A DNA stretch of 64,000 nt, from NCBI GenBank assembly GCA_964035015.1, contig OZ036008.1, forward strand, positions 1,933,376 through 1,997,375. Direction: 5' to 3'. The DNA comes from Corallium rubrum (Eukaryota; Cnidaria; Anthozoa; Scleralcyonacea; Coralliidae). The translations under genes and the position numbers were made by a program. The notes under the pieces were generated by a model. That model saw only the letters and a list, made by a program, of their open reading frames with translations, was not told the origin of the DNA and did no database searches. This document shows, in pieces, positions 44,310 through 56,527 of this stretch (position 1 is its first letter; every line of letters starts with the position of its first letter).

Positions 44310-44650
44310 CACCTTTTTACTTACCCGTTTGGAAGGTTGTGCAAGCCGTAGCCCGGTGGGGGCCTGGGGCGAATAGCGGTACTTGGATCCAGGTTAAGAT
44401 CCAGCCATGCAGGATCTTGAGCTGACCACCCCCCACTCGGTATGGCTTGCACCGATCACACCAATAATTGGTGGAAGTATTACACTTACCTCTTTGATTG
44501 AAGGGAGGGACGGTGGGAATATCTTATTTTCCTCTGACTCCAACACTGCGTCTGACTGCTAGCCCGTTAACGCGGCAATGACGACGTTCAACTAGTGCCA
44601 GTCTTCCATGGCCGCTGACCCCCAAGCTTGCAGTTAACCTTGGTTTAACC
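44310..44650. other. GC-rich structured block inserted in copia gag
   Basis: The block separates conserved Gag segments. 44340-44450 folds strongly: GCAAGCCGTA...GGTGGGGG pairs with CCCCCCACTCGGTATGGCTTGC-like sequence, with an inner hairpin AAGATCC/GGATCTT. ACTTACC occurs twice (44327, 44483). I could not match it to any snRNA, 5S RNA or transposon. Confidence 0.4.
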
Positions 44651-45268
44651 TCATTTATATTGAAGAAACTCAGCGATACAATCCTCACGCCGCAGCAGAC
44701 GCAACGAAGAATGCCGATACATTTGCCGAGTTGATCCAATGCTTGGATGATAGAACTAGAAGTCTTACGCTTGTTATTCGAGATGCGACAAACGACGGAA
44801 GAAAAGCCTTGGCTATTTTACGCGAACATTATCGATCAAAGGGAAAGCCAAGAATAATAACCCTCTCTACGCAACTGACGTCGCTAAAAATGGCTGCCGA
44901 CGAAAATATTAGACAGCCGCTACTTCGCTCAAAACGGCAGGAGAGACAATCAGTGACAGTTTATTAATAGCAATGATTCTAAAAGGACTACCTCAAGCCC
45001 GCTTCAAGCCGTTCTCAACAGTAGTGACCCAAAAGGACAAAGCATTGTCTTTTGGCGAATTCAAGGTTGCACTGAGAAGTTTCGAAGAAACAGAAAAACT
45101 ATCTACTGAAGCCAGCAAAGAGGACAGTGTGATGAAAGTTATCCTTTGTTATGGATGTGGAAAGCCCGGACACAAATTGGCCGAATGTCGTGTCAAGAGA
45201 AGCGATGGTGTGATATATGCAAGAGCAACACTCATCAGACTGAAAAATGCCGCAAGAAGAACCACGTA

Positions 45269-46235
45269 GCAAAATCCGGCGTAAGTGAGACTAAAAATGA
45301 CAATATGCATGAAGTCAAACAATCTTTTGTATTTAAAGTTGGTATTAATGTAACTAGTAAACAAAATGTAAATGGGTTACTAGTAGATTGTGGGACAACC
45401 ACACATATTGTGCATGATCCCACTAAGTTCATTAGATTTGATAAAGAATTTAATCCCGAAAATCATTATATTTAACTAGCTGATGGCAGTAGGTCTAACA
45501 ATGTTGCTTTGAAGAGGGGTGATGCGTGTGTCCAACTCTGTGATGTTGATGGTAATGTTCATCAGGCAACTGTACGTACCCTCTTTGTATGTACTCTCTT
45601 ATATAGACAGAATATATTTTCTATTCAGGCTGCCACTAGCAAAGGTGCTGCTGTATGTTTTTCATCTGATGATGCTAAGCTTATTTACCCCAATGGCACT
45701 GAATTTAAAATTGAAAAGAGTGGTAAATTATACTATTTGAATAGAGTAGCTTCTTCTAGTATGGCTAAACAAAACAGCAAGACCAAATCCTTGAGAGACT
45801 GGCATGAGATTTTGGGCCACTGTAATTTGAAAGATGTTCTTGCTTTGGAAGGTGTTGTAGATGGGATGAAGGTGGTTGGTAAACGTGAGTTTGATTGTGA
45901 TGTCTGTGTTATGGGAAAAATGACTCAATCTAGGAGCAGAGAGCCAGATAGACGTGCTAGCAAAATTCTTCAGTTAGTACATTGTGATCTTGCAGGCCCC
46001 ATCGAGCCTGCAGCCAAAGATGGTTTTCGATATGCTATTTCATTCACTGATGATTTTTCAGGTATTATTATGATTTACTTCATAGTCGTCAGAAAAGTGA
46101 CACTATAAGTGCAACTGAACAATTCTTAGCAGACTCAGCACCATATGGTAAAGTTAAATGTCTGAGGAGTGACAATGGTACTGAATTCACCTCAGAATCT
46201 TTTCAAAATCTTCTCTTAAAGCACAGCATAAAACA
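45269..46235 (+). pseudogene. copia protease-integrase relic
   Basis: Protease: LLVDCGTTTHIVHD, with Cys in place of the usual Ser in D-S-G. After a stop near 45473, the frame 45509-46108 has the integrase zinc region (WHEILGHCNLKDV...CDVCVMGK), the first catalytic Asp in VHCDLAGP and FTDDFSG. A shifted frame then gives KCLRSDNGTEFTSESF, carrying the second Asp; the catalytic Glu and everything downstream are deleted at 46235. Confidence 0.75.
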
Positions 46236-46271
46236 TGTTGTGTATCCATCGTTATGACAAATAATCTAACA
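46236..46271 (+). repeat. 3' LTR remnant of the copia element
   Basis: 36 bp identical to 44183-44218 and joined directly to integrase coding sequence. Confidence 0.85.
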
Positions 46272-46439
46272 GTTTTTAATTAAACAATGATTTAGCTTTG
46301 GTTCATATTTTATTATAATTAGCTCAGTACTCAGCAAGAACAAAAATGGGAGGGGGATGTGGTTTTCGTCCCCGAGCCCGGGGAGGGTGTTAATCTGCAT
46401 GGACATGCGTGAAGTCCACTTGCACACGAATTACGCGCG

Positions 46440-46740
46440 CGCGAGTTGAAAAATAGGTACGCAATGCGTACATGTGACTACCGCTGTTAAGTACAGAACG
46501 AGATATAGACTTGAAATGCATGAAAATGTGTGAAAAGCACAGACACACACAAAAATTTGTGGATAAATCCTAGCTAGAGAACCACTCTAGTGGTACCGGT
46601 GCTTTGAACAACCCAATTTAACTTTTATCCACTGAACAGCACTATCAGATACATAACTATTCAGTGGATACAATTTTATATTAGGTTGTTCAAAGCATGA
46701 CCAGTGCTGTTCTTTAGCTAGAACTTATCAACTAGATAAG
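46440..46740. mobile_element. GTACGC-type repeat and a TTGAACAACC foldback
   Basis: AATAGGTACGCAATGCGTAC at 46452 is the dispersed repeat word. 46590-46710 is a foldback with arms GGTGCTTTGAACAACCCAAT and TTAGGTTGTTCAAAGC, plus inner ATCCACTGAACAG against CTATTCAGTGGAT. Confidence 0.6.
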
Positions 46741-46784
46741 CTATCTTGGCTTTGTACAACTCACCCCAGATCATATACATGCAC

Positions 46785-46897
46785 ATTATTTTTGTGGAAA
46801 CACCGTAAAATATTTATTTGCTAAGCTTTCAGCCTGTTGACTCAGGCCGAAACTGTTAGCAAATAAATAATTTTCATGGTGTTTCCACAAAAATAAT
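46785..46897. mobile_element. Foldback MITE, 113 bp
   Basis: Arms ATTATTTTTGTGGAAACACC and the complement ending at 46897; inner parts pair TATTTATTTGCTAA with TTAGCAAATAAATA. Confidence 0.75.
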
Positions 46898-48292
46898 CTA
46901 TATACATTATCGCCTTGAAAACTTTCAAAAAATTAATCACTCCAGATAATCAACATTGTGTTCCAAAACAACATTTTACCTGCCATAAATATGCTGTCAG
47001 TGCCATTCAAGCGTAATGCATATCACGAATATTTTGTGATTCTGTTAGTATTTTAAATAAGACAGTACAACAATACTCAATATTGTAGTTTCAACAGATA
47101 TATTTCTTCATTTCAAGGCTTTCAACATATTCAAGGTTTTAAGTTTCCCAGCAGTTCGCAGTAGCTTTTCAAAAAGTACATTTGAGTGACACTTAGACAC
47201 CAGATTATGGAATATTTTAGTACTTTCACAAGAGTCAGACTTCTGGTGTATCTACTATTCTGTGGTCAGACCGCTGTATAGCAGCTCTGGTGAACGCTCT
47301 GGTGTGCACTGAAACTTAATTTGGTTTCTTAATTTCATTATACAACACGTTGCCAAAGTGATCTTATATTAGATTTTGCAAGCGTTTGAATGGCTTCCTT
47401 GTCTGTTTCAGAATGACAGAAAAACCAACGTATTAAAATTAATAGCTCGGAAACTATACGTATAATAGAACTAAAAACAAACCAGTACAATCAGATTGCC
47501 ATGAAAAAGTAACAGGCAAGGTTTCAGTCAAAAATATAAAAAAACAGCGGAGAAAATTGAAAATTTCATATCAATAATTAAAAGAGTACTGTATGTGTAG
47601 CCAACATTCTATCAAGAAGATTAGGTAGAAAAGTTAGTTATTATTGTATTGTTTGTGAAATAAAGGATTCAGACAAGCGGAATTCTGGAATGATTCTACT
47701 CACGGCAAATAATTATGCTGTTATATAACGTCAAAGTCAAAAACACCGAAAACCACTGAAAAACACCACAGAAAACAAATTAGCGAATCTATTTAAGGTA
47801 GTATAAACAGACTGTTTTCATGAAGCAAAAGGCAAATTTTCATAAAAAATTAGTAAGATAACAGTGGGCAAAAAAATATGGAAAACATATATACCACGCC
47901 GATCCTAAAAGATTAGTGGCGTCTTCAGCAAAACACAGCAAAAATCCTCATCGTACTGAAATTGATATCTCTCAAGATGAAACAAAATATGAAAAACTTA
48001 AGCTTACCTTAGTGACTTATTAAGCCGTGTTTACACGACCAATATTTAAGCACGCTTAAGTTTTGCCGTGTAAACATGGCTTTCGTACGGAAGTTTTATA
48101 CCTTCGAGTTTATTCTTGCTGTCCTCTTTTAGTTTCCATTTTACTCACAATCAACAGTTTTCCCTCAGTTTTTCTTTCTGTTCTTTCGAAAGAGATGTGC
48201 TAACTGATCCGATTAAACCCCATGAAGCAGTGGCGTTGCCAGACCTGGGAGAGTGTGTGTGTGTGTGTGTGTGTGTGTGGGGGGGGGGGGGG
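46898..48292. other. No gene; small MITE and a (GT)n-G run
   Basis: A 60-bp inverted element at 48023-48082 (AAGCCGTGTTTACACG against CGTGTAAACATGGCTT) and (GT)n followed by a G run at 48255-48292. At 47236-47275 is a half-copy of the 9510 MITE end. Nothing coding is supportable. Confidence 0.4.
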
Positions 48293-49143
48293 ACAAAATG
48301 ATGACGTCATCGTTATATGACGCCATCGGTATATGACGTCATGATTGTTGGTACTTCATGTTAACTCTATATAATAGTTATTATACAGATAATTGTGATT
48401 TTAAAATATATACTAGAAATTACTACCGCAAGTGAAATGCTGCCTCGAATGCGACAAGAAGCCTGATTAGTTTCCTGATGTTTCACAAAATTCCTAAAAT
48501 AAGCCCTTTAATTACAGACAGAATATCTAATACACGTTTATTTTTAATTATAAGATTTAAAATTATACATTACTATGAAACCTATCTCTTTATATCATAA
48601 TTGGCAAGGGTTTTAACAGGATAAACACTACATGTATTACATGGTATACAAATAATAGATCACTATGCGTCTTGCTGTGGCAAAACAGTCAACGAAATTC
48701 CAAGTGTTTCATGTTATGACAAATGTATAGCTGTAAAATGATACAGCAATATACCAACTTCAGATTATTTTGGAGAAGTTGTATAACTAAAATAATTATA
48801 TTCCAGGCTGTGCATGCTAGCATTTTAGAGTTGCGCATTGTTTATAATCTCTGATTCTTATAAGTTCTTGATACAAATACACCACTTTCAAGGCAATTTA
48901 CTATTATAGTCATTGTCTCATAGTCATTGATGATGATCCATTACTTTCAAGATGTCTCACTCTGCATAATTATTGTGTTGCAATCCATCATTGAAACATA
49001 GTTTATTTTCTAAGAGAACATGTAATATTGTATTTACTTTACAGAAAACACGAGTATCCAGGAGTATGACTGACTAATACTTCTGTTGTAAGTGAACCAT
49101 ACTTTTCTTTTTTTGAGTGAAATGATAATCCATTTCTTCTCAG
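48293..49143. other. No gene recognised
   Basis: AT-rich noncoding sequence; it starts with repeated ATGACGTCAT words (48301-48345). Confidence 0.35.
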
Positions 49144-49348
49144 TATTTCAATGTACAGTCACTGCATCACATGTAGTTTACTTCCGGATACTGCTAAGTT
49201 TTTGTGCGGACAACTCATCACTGAAAGCAAATGTTATATTCTGAAATCAGATGTACTGTATGGAAATCGAATAGCATCATGTAGACATAGAGCAGTTCCA
49301 AAGGTGCACGAAGAGATGGTTAAACAGAGCGAAGGTTTCAGGCTTTGA
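49144..49348 (+). CDS. Unidentified candidate terminal exon
   Basis: Follows CATTTCTTCTCAG and is open to TGA 49346-49348; the first ATG is 49151. It encodes MYSHCITCSLLPDTAKFLCG and then a Lys/Arg-rich segment ending SEGFRL. Six cysteines in 65 residues. No family recognised and no matching upstream exon found. Confidence 0.2.
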
Positions 49349-51310
49349 AAGCATTTACAAAAATCGCATGCCACCATGCCACTGTCTATTTGTAAGAATT
49401 TGTAATACTCACCGTCTAAACTCCGTGCTAAAAAACGTCAATCTCGTTTGTCCCACTGATCTCAAGTAATAGGCTCCTTTAATATACTGGATAGAGCATC
49501 TATTGTTTCGCGCTCCAAATTCTACGTCACAAAACGTCATAAAAATGTCTACGTCATCCGACAGAAATCCTTGAATTCGATCTGATCGAGTTTCTGTGTC
49601 GACCAGAGGAGGTTGGTCACGGTCCGAAAAGGATCATGGGTGGACATTTTGACCAATGAGAAACCGATCGGCGAAGGAGCGATTGGAGGCAATTTTGATC
49701 AAGGAGAAGACAAGACCTTCAAGAAAGTGATATTTTCGACAAATTTTTAGAAATTTTAATCAACTACATGTAACAACAGAAATAGGAGGTAAGACAAGTT
49801 ATTAATATTTTTGGTTAAAATCTAGCTCGAGATCGGCTTAATCTAATGTATAATGTGAGGTGATAGAATGGGTCTACGAAATGGCGCCATTTACCTCGCG
49901 CGCTTGTAGTACTTCACCTTCTGATAGTTTACATGAATTGGTTAGTGGTTCACAGTGGTTTTTTAAGTCATATGTACAGAATAAAGGTTGCTGATTATGA
50001 TTATGATATCGAACCCCATTGAACCTCTTCTGGTTTTCGAGATATACGTCGCTGAAGACATGCTAAATTTTCTAGCAAGTTGTTGTCCTAATATGTTCAA
50101 AGTCTTGAATAGGTCTTGTGCGTTTTGGTATAATTTGTCATATACTGATACGTAGAGTGTTCTTATAGTTTCTTCGTATTCATAATATTAGTATGATTAT
50201 TAAAATTAGTAATGTGTAGGTTTGTAGTTTATTGTCCAGCTCATTGCTGTTACTTGTTATTGTAAATAATATATATAGTATGTTGATATTGCTAATTTGT
50301 TGTTGGGACCTTGAGCCCTTTCAACTGAATCAGTGGTGTAGGAAGCAAGTTGATGTGGATACTGAGGGGACTTTCAAAAGGGCATGCACTGTTGCAAATA
50401 TAGGGGGCTTTATGACCAAGTGGGGCCAGCAACATATGTGCCAGTGTTCCCCTGGTTTGCACACCTCGGAACTAATACAATACTATGGTCAATAATTCCA
50501 TCTCTATTTTGTTTTACAGGAGGTGAAAATATACAGAAGGCAATCTTGGAATAACTTACTTAATATGTAATCCAAAGTTTTGCATGTCAACTACAATGCA
50601 TGATAATTGTGGACATAACTAATAAAATTTTAACAAATAGAAGTATTTCACATGGCATTATATGATATTATCCAAATGCTGGGTCTCAAAGCTTAATGCT
50701 TATTTAAAGCTCCAAATGGCTAAGGGAATATTCATTAACTTAGAATGCTATTGCATTATACTATACACTTATAAACTGGTGATGAGGAGAACAGTTTTGT
50801 TTTCACAAGAGTCTTGATGTTTCCTGAGATGATGGGCAACATTTGATTTGTCTAATCCCACATGACCATAAATAAACCAAAAGCAGTCTGAGTTACAACT
50901 AGGAAAAGTCTCTAATAAGGCAGACAACCTTGGGGACAATTTCATCTGTCTTAGAGAGACACCCTCTAAGAGACCTCAACCACATTGACAATATTCTAAA
51001 CAACAATTATATACAAGCAGCCAAGATTTGACCATTTTATACACCAATCAAACTTTTGGTCAACCCAAGGGAGGGTGGGTGTACAATGATTGACAAAGAT
51101 TGACCACAAACTGGTGCTCCACAGCGGGGTGTGTATGTCAAATGCCCCCTGGGTATGCCCGACCTCTCCCTGGTTGGGCAAAGCATTGATTGGTGCATTA
51201 GAGAGGTGCCAATTAATAGCACGTTCACTGTAATTGAATACCTGTATCAATGCCAGTGGCACTTTAGAAGTAACTAAGATCAATAATGAGACTAGCTTTT
51301 GAAACCCATG
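49349..51310. other. No gene supported; dispersed repeat pieces
   Basis: 49455-49510 shares CACTGATCTCAAGTAATA and ACTGGATAGAGCATCTATTG with the minus strand of 57045-57105. 49595-49645 (GACCAGAGGAGGTTGGTCAC) is inverted at 52195-52255. 51100-51205 resembles the CCCCAGG/GGTGCATTAG repeat of 28300. Confidence 0.4.
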
Positions 51311-51316
51311 CATATT

Positions 51317-51413
51317 TTATATATATATATATATCATTGGCTTCAAATTGGGAAGAGGCAGCACGCAGGCTATATTGAGACAAAACATTTTATTTTCATT
51401 CAAGTTACTTATT

Positions 51414-51468
<55 letters not shown>

Positions 51469-51491
51469 AAATATATATATATATTATATAA

Positions 51492-51545
<54 letters not shown>
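51317..51545. repeat. Compound (AT)n microsatellites
   Basis: TA runs at 51317-51334, 51416-51460 and 51470-51545. Confidence 0.95.
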
Positions 51546-51550
<5 letters not shown>

Positions 51551-52440
51551 ATCAAGTAACAACACATAAAATTTCTAGTTATTTGTCATCTGTGAAGGCT
51601 TGAAGTGGTGCAATATTTCTATGTTGAACATTTGAGCAATTCAATATTCCAAAATCACCCTTTATACAAACAAAAAAAAACCCAAATTAATTGTATATAT
51701 GCAGTCTACCTATTTTAAAAACATCAAAGTTAATACCAAATACATAAGTTAATTTCATACAGCCAGTGCATACGATTTTAAAACAGTATTAATATAAACA
51801 ACAACGTTGATTTCTTACCTTACGCTTTTCTCCATTTGCAACGACTTACGACGCGTTCCAATCTAAAATTTTCAGCACAATCAAATCCTTCTTTGTTGTA
51901 AACATCTCATTCGTTTCATTTGTATCAATAAAATGCCTCCAATGGAACTTGAGTAGGTCTTGAAAATTATCTTGAATGCCCACACGCCATTGTCGCGAAT
52001 ATACACCAAATAAAGCACAATCTGATATTTAATTGTCTATGATCATCACGAATTGTTTTCCTATTTTGCTGACGATCAGCTTTATAAATTCTGGATCAAC
52101 TGTGACGAGTTTTCAAAAGATTTTACGCATCGAGTCCACCCAGAGGAGATCACTCCTCGTCTGTGGTCAGATGCAAATGAATCGATTTTGGCGTTAGTAA
52201 CCATGATCCTTGTCGGACCGTGACCAACCTCCTCTTCCTCCTCTGTGTGTCGACTATACATACGTCGGCAAAAGGTCTGGGCACGAGTAACAGGCCACCC
52301 AAGTACCCAAGCCAAGATTAGTGTACTGCCTCGCTATACGCTCGGCAGCAATGATCGTTTCGGGTGCATTAACCTTAACCCCCAAACATTCGTAAACTTA
52401 ACCCAAATTGTTGTGTGGACCTAACACATAGTAGAAACGC
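51546..52440. other. No gene recognised
   Basis: Noncoding; includes the inverted partner (52195-52255) of 49595-49645. Confidence 0.35.
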
Positions 52441-52612
52441 TCTGGGGGGGGGGGTCCGGGGTAGGCCCCCCGGGAAAATTTTGAAATTTAGAGTCTCGGA
52501 AATGCCATTTCCTACATTCTGAGATGTGAATTTTTACATTCTGAGGGGTGATTTTTAAATTCTTGTACCGGTGTACCGGCGTCTCAAACCGCCTGGATAC
52601 GGCCCTGAGTGA
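52441..52612 (-). mobile_element. Diverged copy of the CAGGG-ended hAT MITE
   Basis: On the minus strand it starts CAGGGCCGTATCCAGG and shares AGGAAATGGCATTTC, ATTTCAAAATTTTCCCGGGG and CCCGGACCCCCC with the complete element at 56132-56494. The far end lacks a clear terminus. Confidence 0.6.
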
Positions 52613-52630
52613 ACTAACGCAAGAAGAGAT

Positions 52631-54163
52631 TAGCCTGCGAGCAGGCTCTCTCAACGTGGCGCTGTGAAATGAGAGCCTGCAACAATCCTAGGGGTAAATC
52701 GATAACGCCCACTTAATTAATATGCAAATGTCGCGAATCAAACCAATCACATTCTTCCGGAAGTCTGTGTAAAAACCCTCATTCAAAGCACAATCCGAAG
52801 ATGTAAATTTCACACTATCAACTATACTCCTTACTGGAAACTCAAAATCTGTTTATAAGAAAGCCAGAAGCAATGTAACGCATCTAACGATTATCGGGTA
52901 TGTAGTTAGGAGTTCAAAATATTCAACTTTAGACTAAAAACATGTAGCGAAACAGTTTAGCGATGCATGCTATAAACGTCTCAGTATGAATCAAATAGAA
53001 TGTACTTTAAAGATTGGGTCATGACAACCTCAGATCTTAGCTTTATAAGTTTGCTATCTCTAATTTGTGGAAGACGAACATAACTTTGATTTTGTACAGA
53101 AACATTGACAAATCGTTATTCGAGATTAGGTGTTTGTGATTCACTGAACGGCATTCACTGATCCAGGTGATGGCGACAGAATATCGTCAAGATAGCGCTT
53201 CTCGTGTAAATGTGCAAGTTGCAAGAGGTCAAAACGAAGACTTTCACGAACTGCTGTATACGAACGAACATGAAATGAGTTACGCTCCTTCGTAGCTAGG
53301 GAAGGTGCGAAAACCTAACTTAAATGAACATATAGACACTTTCAGACGCTTTCAAAGATAGCCGACATATAGAACCAGGTGCGTATCATTATAGTCTAAA
53401 CGGCGACATATTAATAGTTCAGAAATTCAAGTGTTTTCATCAAATTTAGCAAGACTTTCGTTCTGGCTGTTGAGTTAAAAAACTGGGTCATTCTGAACTG
53501 AATAACTGGTAGCCTCGAGCCAGTCGGCTTCGATAATATAAATAATACTTGACACACTGGCGCACAAATTGGATAATATATCAATTATAAAGTTCCAGAC
53601 AATAGCAGACATTTATTAATGGCAGAAAGAAACCTCGTTTGAAAAAGAGCTTACCTCATTCAGCAATAATCTTTATTACACGAATTAAGTGAATGTGTAA
53701 TCTCCTCTTATTAAGTATGTTTTGACGTTTTGAACGGCACATTATTATTGAGTCAAGGCGACACACGGGGCTCGATTTCTGATGAAAGTGATGACACTTG
53801 CTTCTGTATTATAAAGCCAGACACAGACAGACAGAGAGATTCGTGGAGTTTCAACCCGGATCTACTTTGCTATTTCTTTTCTTTTGTTCCACAGCGATGT
53901 GTTTTAAAAATATTAAGAGCTACGGCGTCTTTAATAGCCGTCTTGTTGAAATATGTCTCACTCCATGCATTGTTGAAGTCCGTAAACAATAACTTTAAAA
54001 ATAATTTATTCTGCATTAATTTTGTTCGACCAATAGAAACTCGCGGCCGCCAAATTTGCCCAATAGAAATACGCGGCCTCTGACGGCCGCGAGTGACGAA
54101 AAAACATCATGCTTTGTTGCAGGCCCACATTGCACAGCAACAGGAGGGCCTGCCCGCAGGCTA
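52631..54163. mobile_element. 1.5-kb transposon with TAGCCTGCG ends and 9-bp TSD
   Basis: Ends TAGCCTGCGAGCAGGCTCTC and the complement GAGGGCCTGCCCGCAGGCTA. AGAAGAGAT flanks both sides (52622-52630, 54164-54172). Subterminal GAGAGCCTGCAACAATCC at 52671 repeats the arm. Interior mostly noncoding; a 9-bp duplication is compatible with MULE-type or, allowing one shared base, 8-bp-TSD families. Confidence 0.75.
53170..53295 (+). CDS. Short ORF inside the TAGCCTGCG element
   Basis: ATGGCGACAG in good start context opens 41 codons (MATEYRQDSASRVNVQVARG at the start) to TAG 53293-53295. Polar, Gln/Asn/Glu-rich. It may be the beginning of a decayed transposon protein or chance. Confidence 0.2.
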   Translation: MATEYRQDSASRVNVQVARGQNEDFHELLYTNEHEMSYAPS

Positions 54164-56131
54164 AGAAGAGATATGAATCGAAAAACACATTCACACACTT
54201 GCAAACTATTTGTCCAGCTAGCGGTGTGAGCTGAGCACTTGGAATCATTACATACACCCACCCCCCAACGTTTCTCACCGGATTTGGAAGAATCTCAAAA
54301 TTGGTCTTGAAGTTAACTGGGGGGGGGGGGGGGGACGCCCCCCCCAGTCCCCCCTCTAGCGACGCAAGAAGTCATAACTGTGTCTGTTTAAACTAATAAA
54401 CTAATACCCGCTGTTGATACTGTTCACATGAATTCGAACTTGAATAGAACGGTTTGTTCAGTTCTATGTGGTTATAATTCAGTGAAACACGGTTGAGTCT
54501 GACTTGTGCTCATTGTCTTCCAGTTAATATTTTAACTTTCACTACAAGGTTTGGTTATTGACTAATAGTATATGAATTCTTGGGCATGATAGAATGTGCT
54601 TGACATGTCTTGGATAGAATGTGCTTGTCTTGTCTTGTAGTATATTTGCTGTCTAATGTGATATTAAAGGTAACAAACGATACTTAGTTTTGTCGAATTT
54701 GGGCTAATAATGTTCAACCAGTTCAGATGGTTTTATTATGGTTACAGTACAGTATGTATTTTGCCCAAGCCCTTGTCCTTTGATAGTATTTTCAATTCGA
54801 CTATCGATTCCACTTTTGTTTAAGCAACACATTCATTTTGTCTACAGTATGTCTCAAACAAAATATGTACATACTGGATAACATTTTGAGTTAGTGGTAA
54901 ATTACTGAGAGCCGAGTCTTTTAGCCAAATACAGCCCGAGAGGCCTGTGGCCCCAAGGGGTTTATTTGGATAAAAGCTGGGGTTCGAGGTAATTAACTGA
55001 CTTATTTAATAGATGAGGTTTTTGAAAAAACATGTAATTACTATATATTGCCCTGTTGACCAGGGCAATATCTATATACAGTGCCTTGATTTTTTAAATA
55101 TTGGTTCTCTTGGGATATATCGTAGATACAGCTCTAGAAAGAACAAAGAAAACCAACTCAACTATTAAATGATTATAGCATCTTAATGGCCATTAAGAAG
55201 TTACACCCAAGTTTGATTCCTACTCGATCAATGCAGTTTTACTGTACATTTAGCAGATTAAAATTTTATCTAGTTTGCTGAAAGCAAGAAAAGTCTTTCC
55301 AGTTACATGCATCCAGGATTACTGTAGATCTAAGGATGTTACTCTGCAATCTGGGTTTAACTCCTACTCTTCACTTATCAGATTAAAATTTCACCTTGGA
55401 TATACACCACCAGAGATTTCTTCTGGCTGGTTTCCTCCTGTAGTAACACTGACCAATGAGGGATGACTCTTGCACTAGTATAGTATTTTAAACATTTTGG
55501 ACAGTCCTTTGCGGCTTTGCCGTTGTGCTGAATTAGAGAAAACTTAAATTAATTTCAATAAAATTGTTTGTACTATCCAGAGCGGCTTACACTAGCTTTA
55601 ATTCAACTAAAATCTTATGAACATCTGTATGCATTGTTATGATCACTCATCTCAAAAAAAAATTAATGACTGATCTTGTCTTCTGCCAAGATCAGCTAGT
55701 GATACTATGATTTGTGCATAAAAAGTCGTGTGGATCTAATAAGGAAAAGACATATAGATGGGATGAAACCTAAAAAGTTGTATGATGCAAGATATTGAGG
55801 TATGATAAATGTAGTAAAGATTGAAATTTTTCAAAAATATCTTGAAATAAAAACACTTCTGTAGTAAATAATAGTTTGGAATCATCCTTCTCTTTGTTTA
55901 TTTTAGAAAAAAGCTCATGACTTATTATCTGTTTCAAATATAAGTATACACAAAGTAGATTATAACCAATAAATAATTATTTTTGTATGTAAATCAGAGC
56001 TGGTCAAACCATACCCCTTTATTATAATTTTATTTCAATCTCAGATTATTCTACTATTTCAAATACCAGACAATTTGACTTTGTCAAATAGAAAACCCTT
56101 GGCAAGTCTCTCCAGCAAGCCTAACTACAAA
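54164..56131. other. No gene recognised; G/C homopolymers and one hairpin
   Basis: A run of G followed by C at 54317-54350 and a hairpin ATATTGCCCTG/CAGGGCAATAT at 55043-55072. The 63-codon frame at 55275 lacks splice context or family. Confidence 0.35.
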
Positions 56132-56502
56132 CAGGGACGTAGCCAGCGGAGAAGCCGGGGGAGCCGCGGCTCCCCCCGTTTAGATATAAAACAGCAGACA
56201 TGTAACTACAAAACTGATGCAATATAAATTATGTCAGGAAGTAAACTGTAAACAGTGTATTCAATCTATACTGAGTGTATGCATTTTGAGTATCTATGTG
56301 ACGTTTGCGTGTTTTGAGTATTTTATATGACGTTTTTTAACCTTCAGGGTCTGTAAAATCTTCCTCCAAAAGCCAGGAAATGGCATTTCAACGACTCTCG
56401 ATTTCAAAATTTCCCGGGGGAGCATGCCCCCGGACTCCCCTGAAATTTTTTCTGATTACGGCTCCCCCCTTTCAAAATCCTGGCTACGTCCCTGACTACA
56501 AA
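56124..56502. mobile_element. hAT-type MITE, 363 bp, with 8-bp TSD ACTACAAA
   Basis: Ends CAGGGACGTAGCCAG and CTGGCTACGTCCCTG are perfect inverted repeats (56132, 56494). ACTACAAA is duplicated at 56124-56131 and 56495-56502. CAGGG ends with an 8-bp duplication are the hAT pattern. Confidence 0.88.
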
Positions 56503-56527
56503 CTTCCAATAAACGAGGTATCATCGG

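Larger units (their letters stand above)
44201..45268 (+). pseudogene. copia Gag relic with two CCHC knuckles
   Basis: ATG 44201 lies inside the LTR; the frame reads through the primer site into LLFDGDERKYELWEIKFLG and hits TAA 44297-44299. Gag resumes near 44670 (LKKLSDTIL, then AELIQCLDDR, then NDGRKALAILREHY) and, after a frameshift near 44930, at 44973 (MILKGLPQARFKPF). The first knuckle is CYGCGKPGHKLAEC; a second, CDICKSNTHQTEKC, is in the next frame, so another frameshift lies between them. About 330 bp at 44310-44650 is foreign to Gag. Confidence 0.75.
44071..46276 (+). mobile_element. Internally deleted copia (Ty1) LTR retrotransposon with GTTTT TSDs
   Basis: 5' LTR 44076-44218, a coding relic with Gag, protease and integrase, and the last 36 bp of the 3' LTR at 46236-46271. 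LTR ends are TGTTAG and CTAACA. GTTTT duplicates the target at 44071-44075 and 46272-46276. RT, RNase H and about 107 bp of the 143-bp 3' LTR are missing. The junction lies at TGTTG, shared by both sides. Confidence 0.85.

Noticed and set aside
44327-44500. U1 snRNA copy (ACTTACC words in the block inserted in gag)
   Set aside because: Beyond the seven-base match, the U1 stem-loops and an Sm site are absent.
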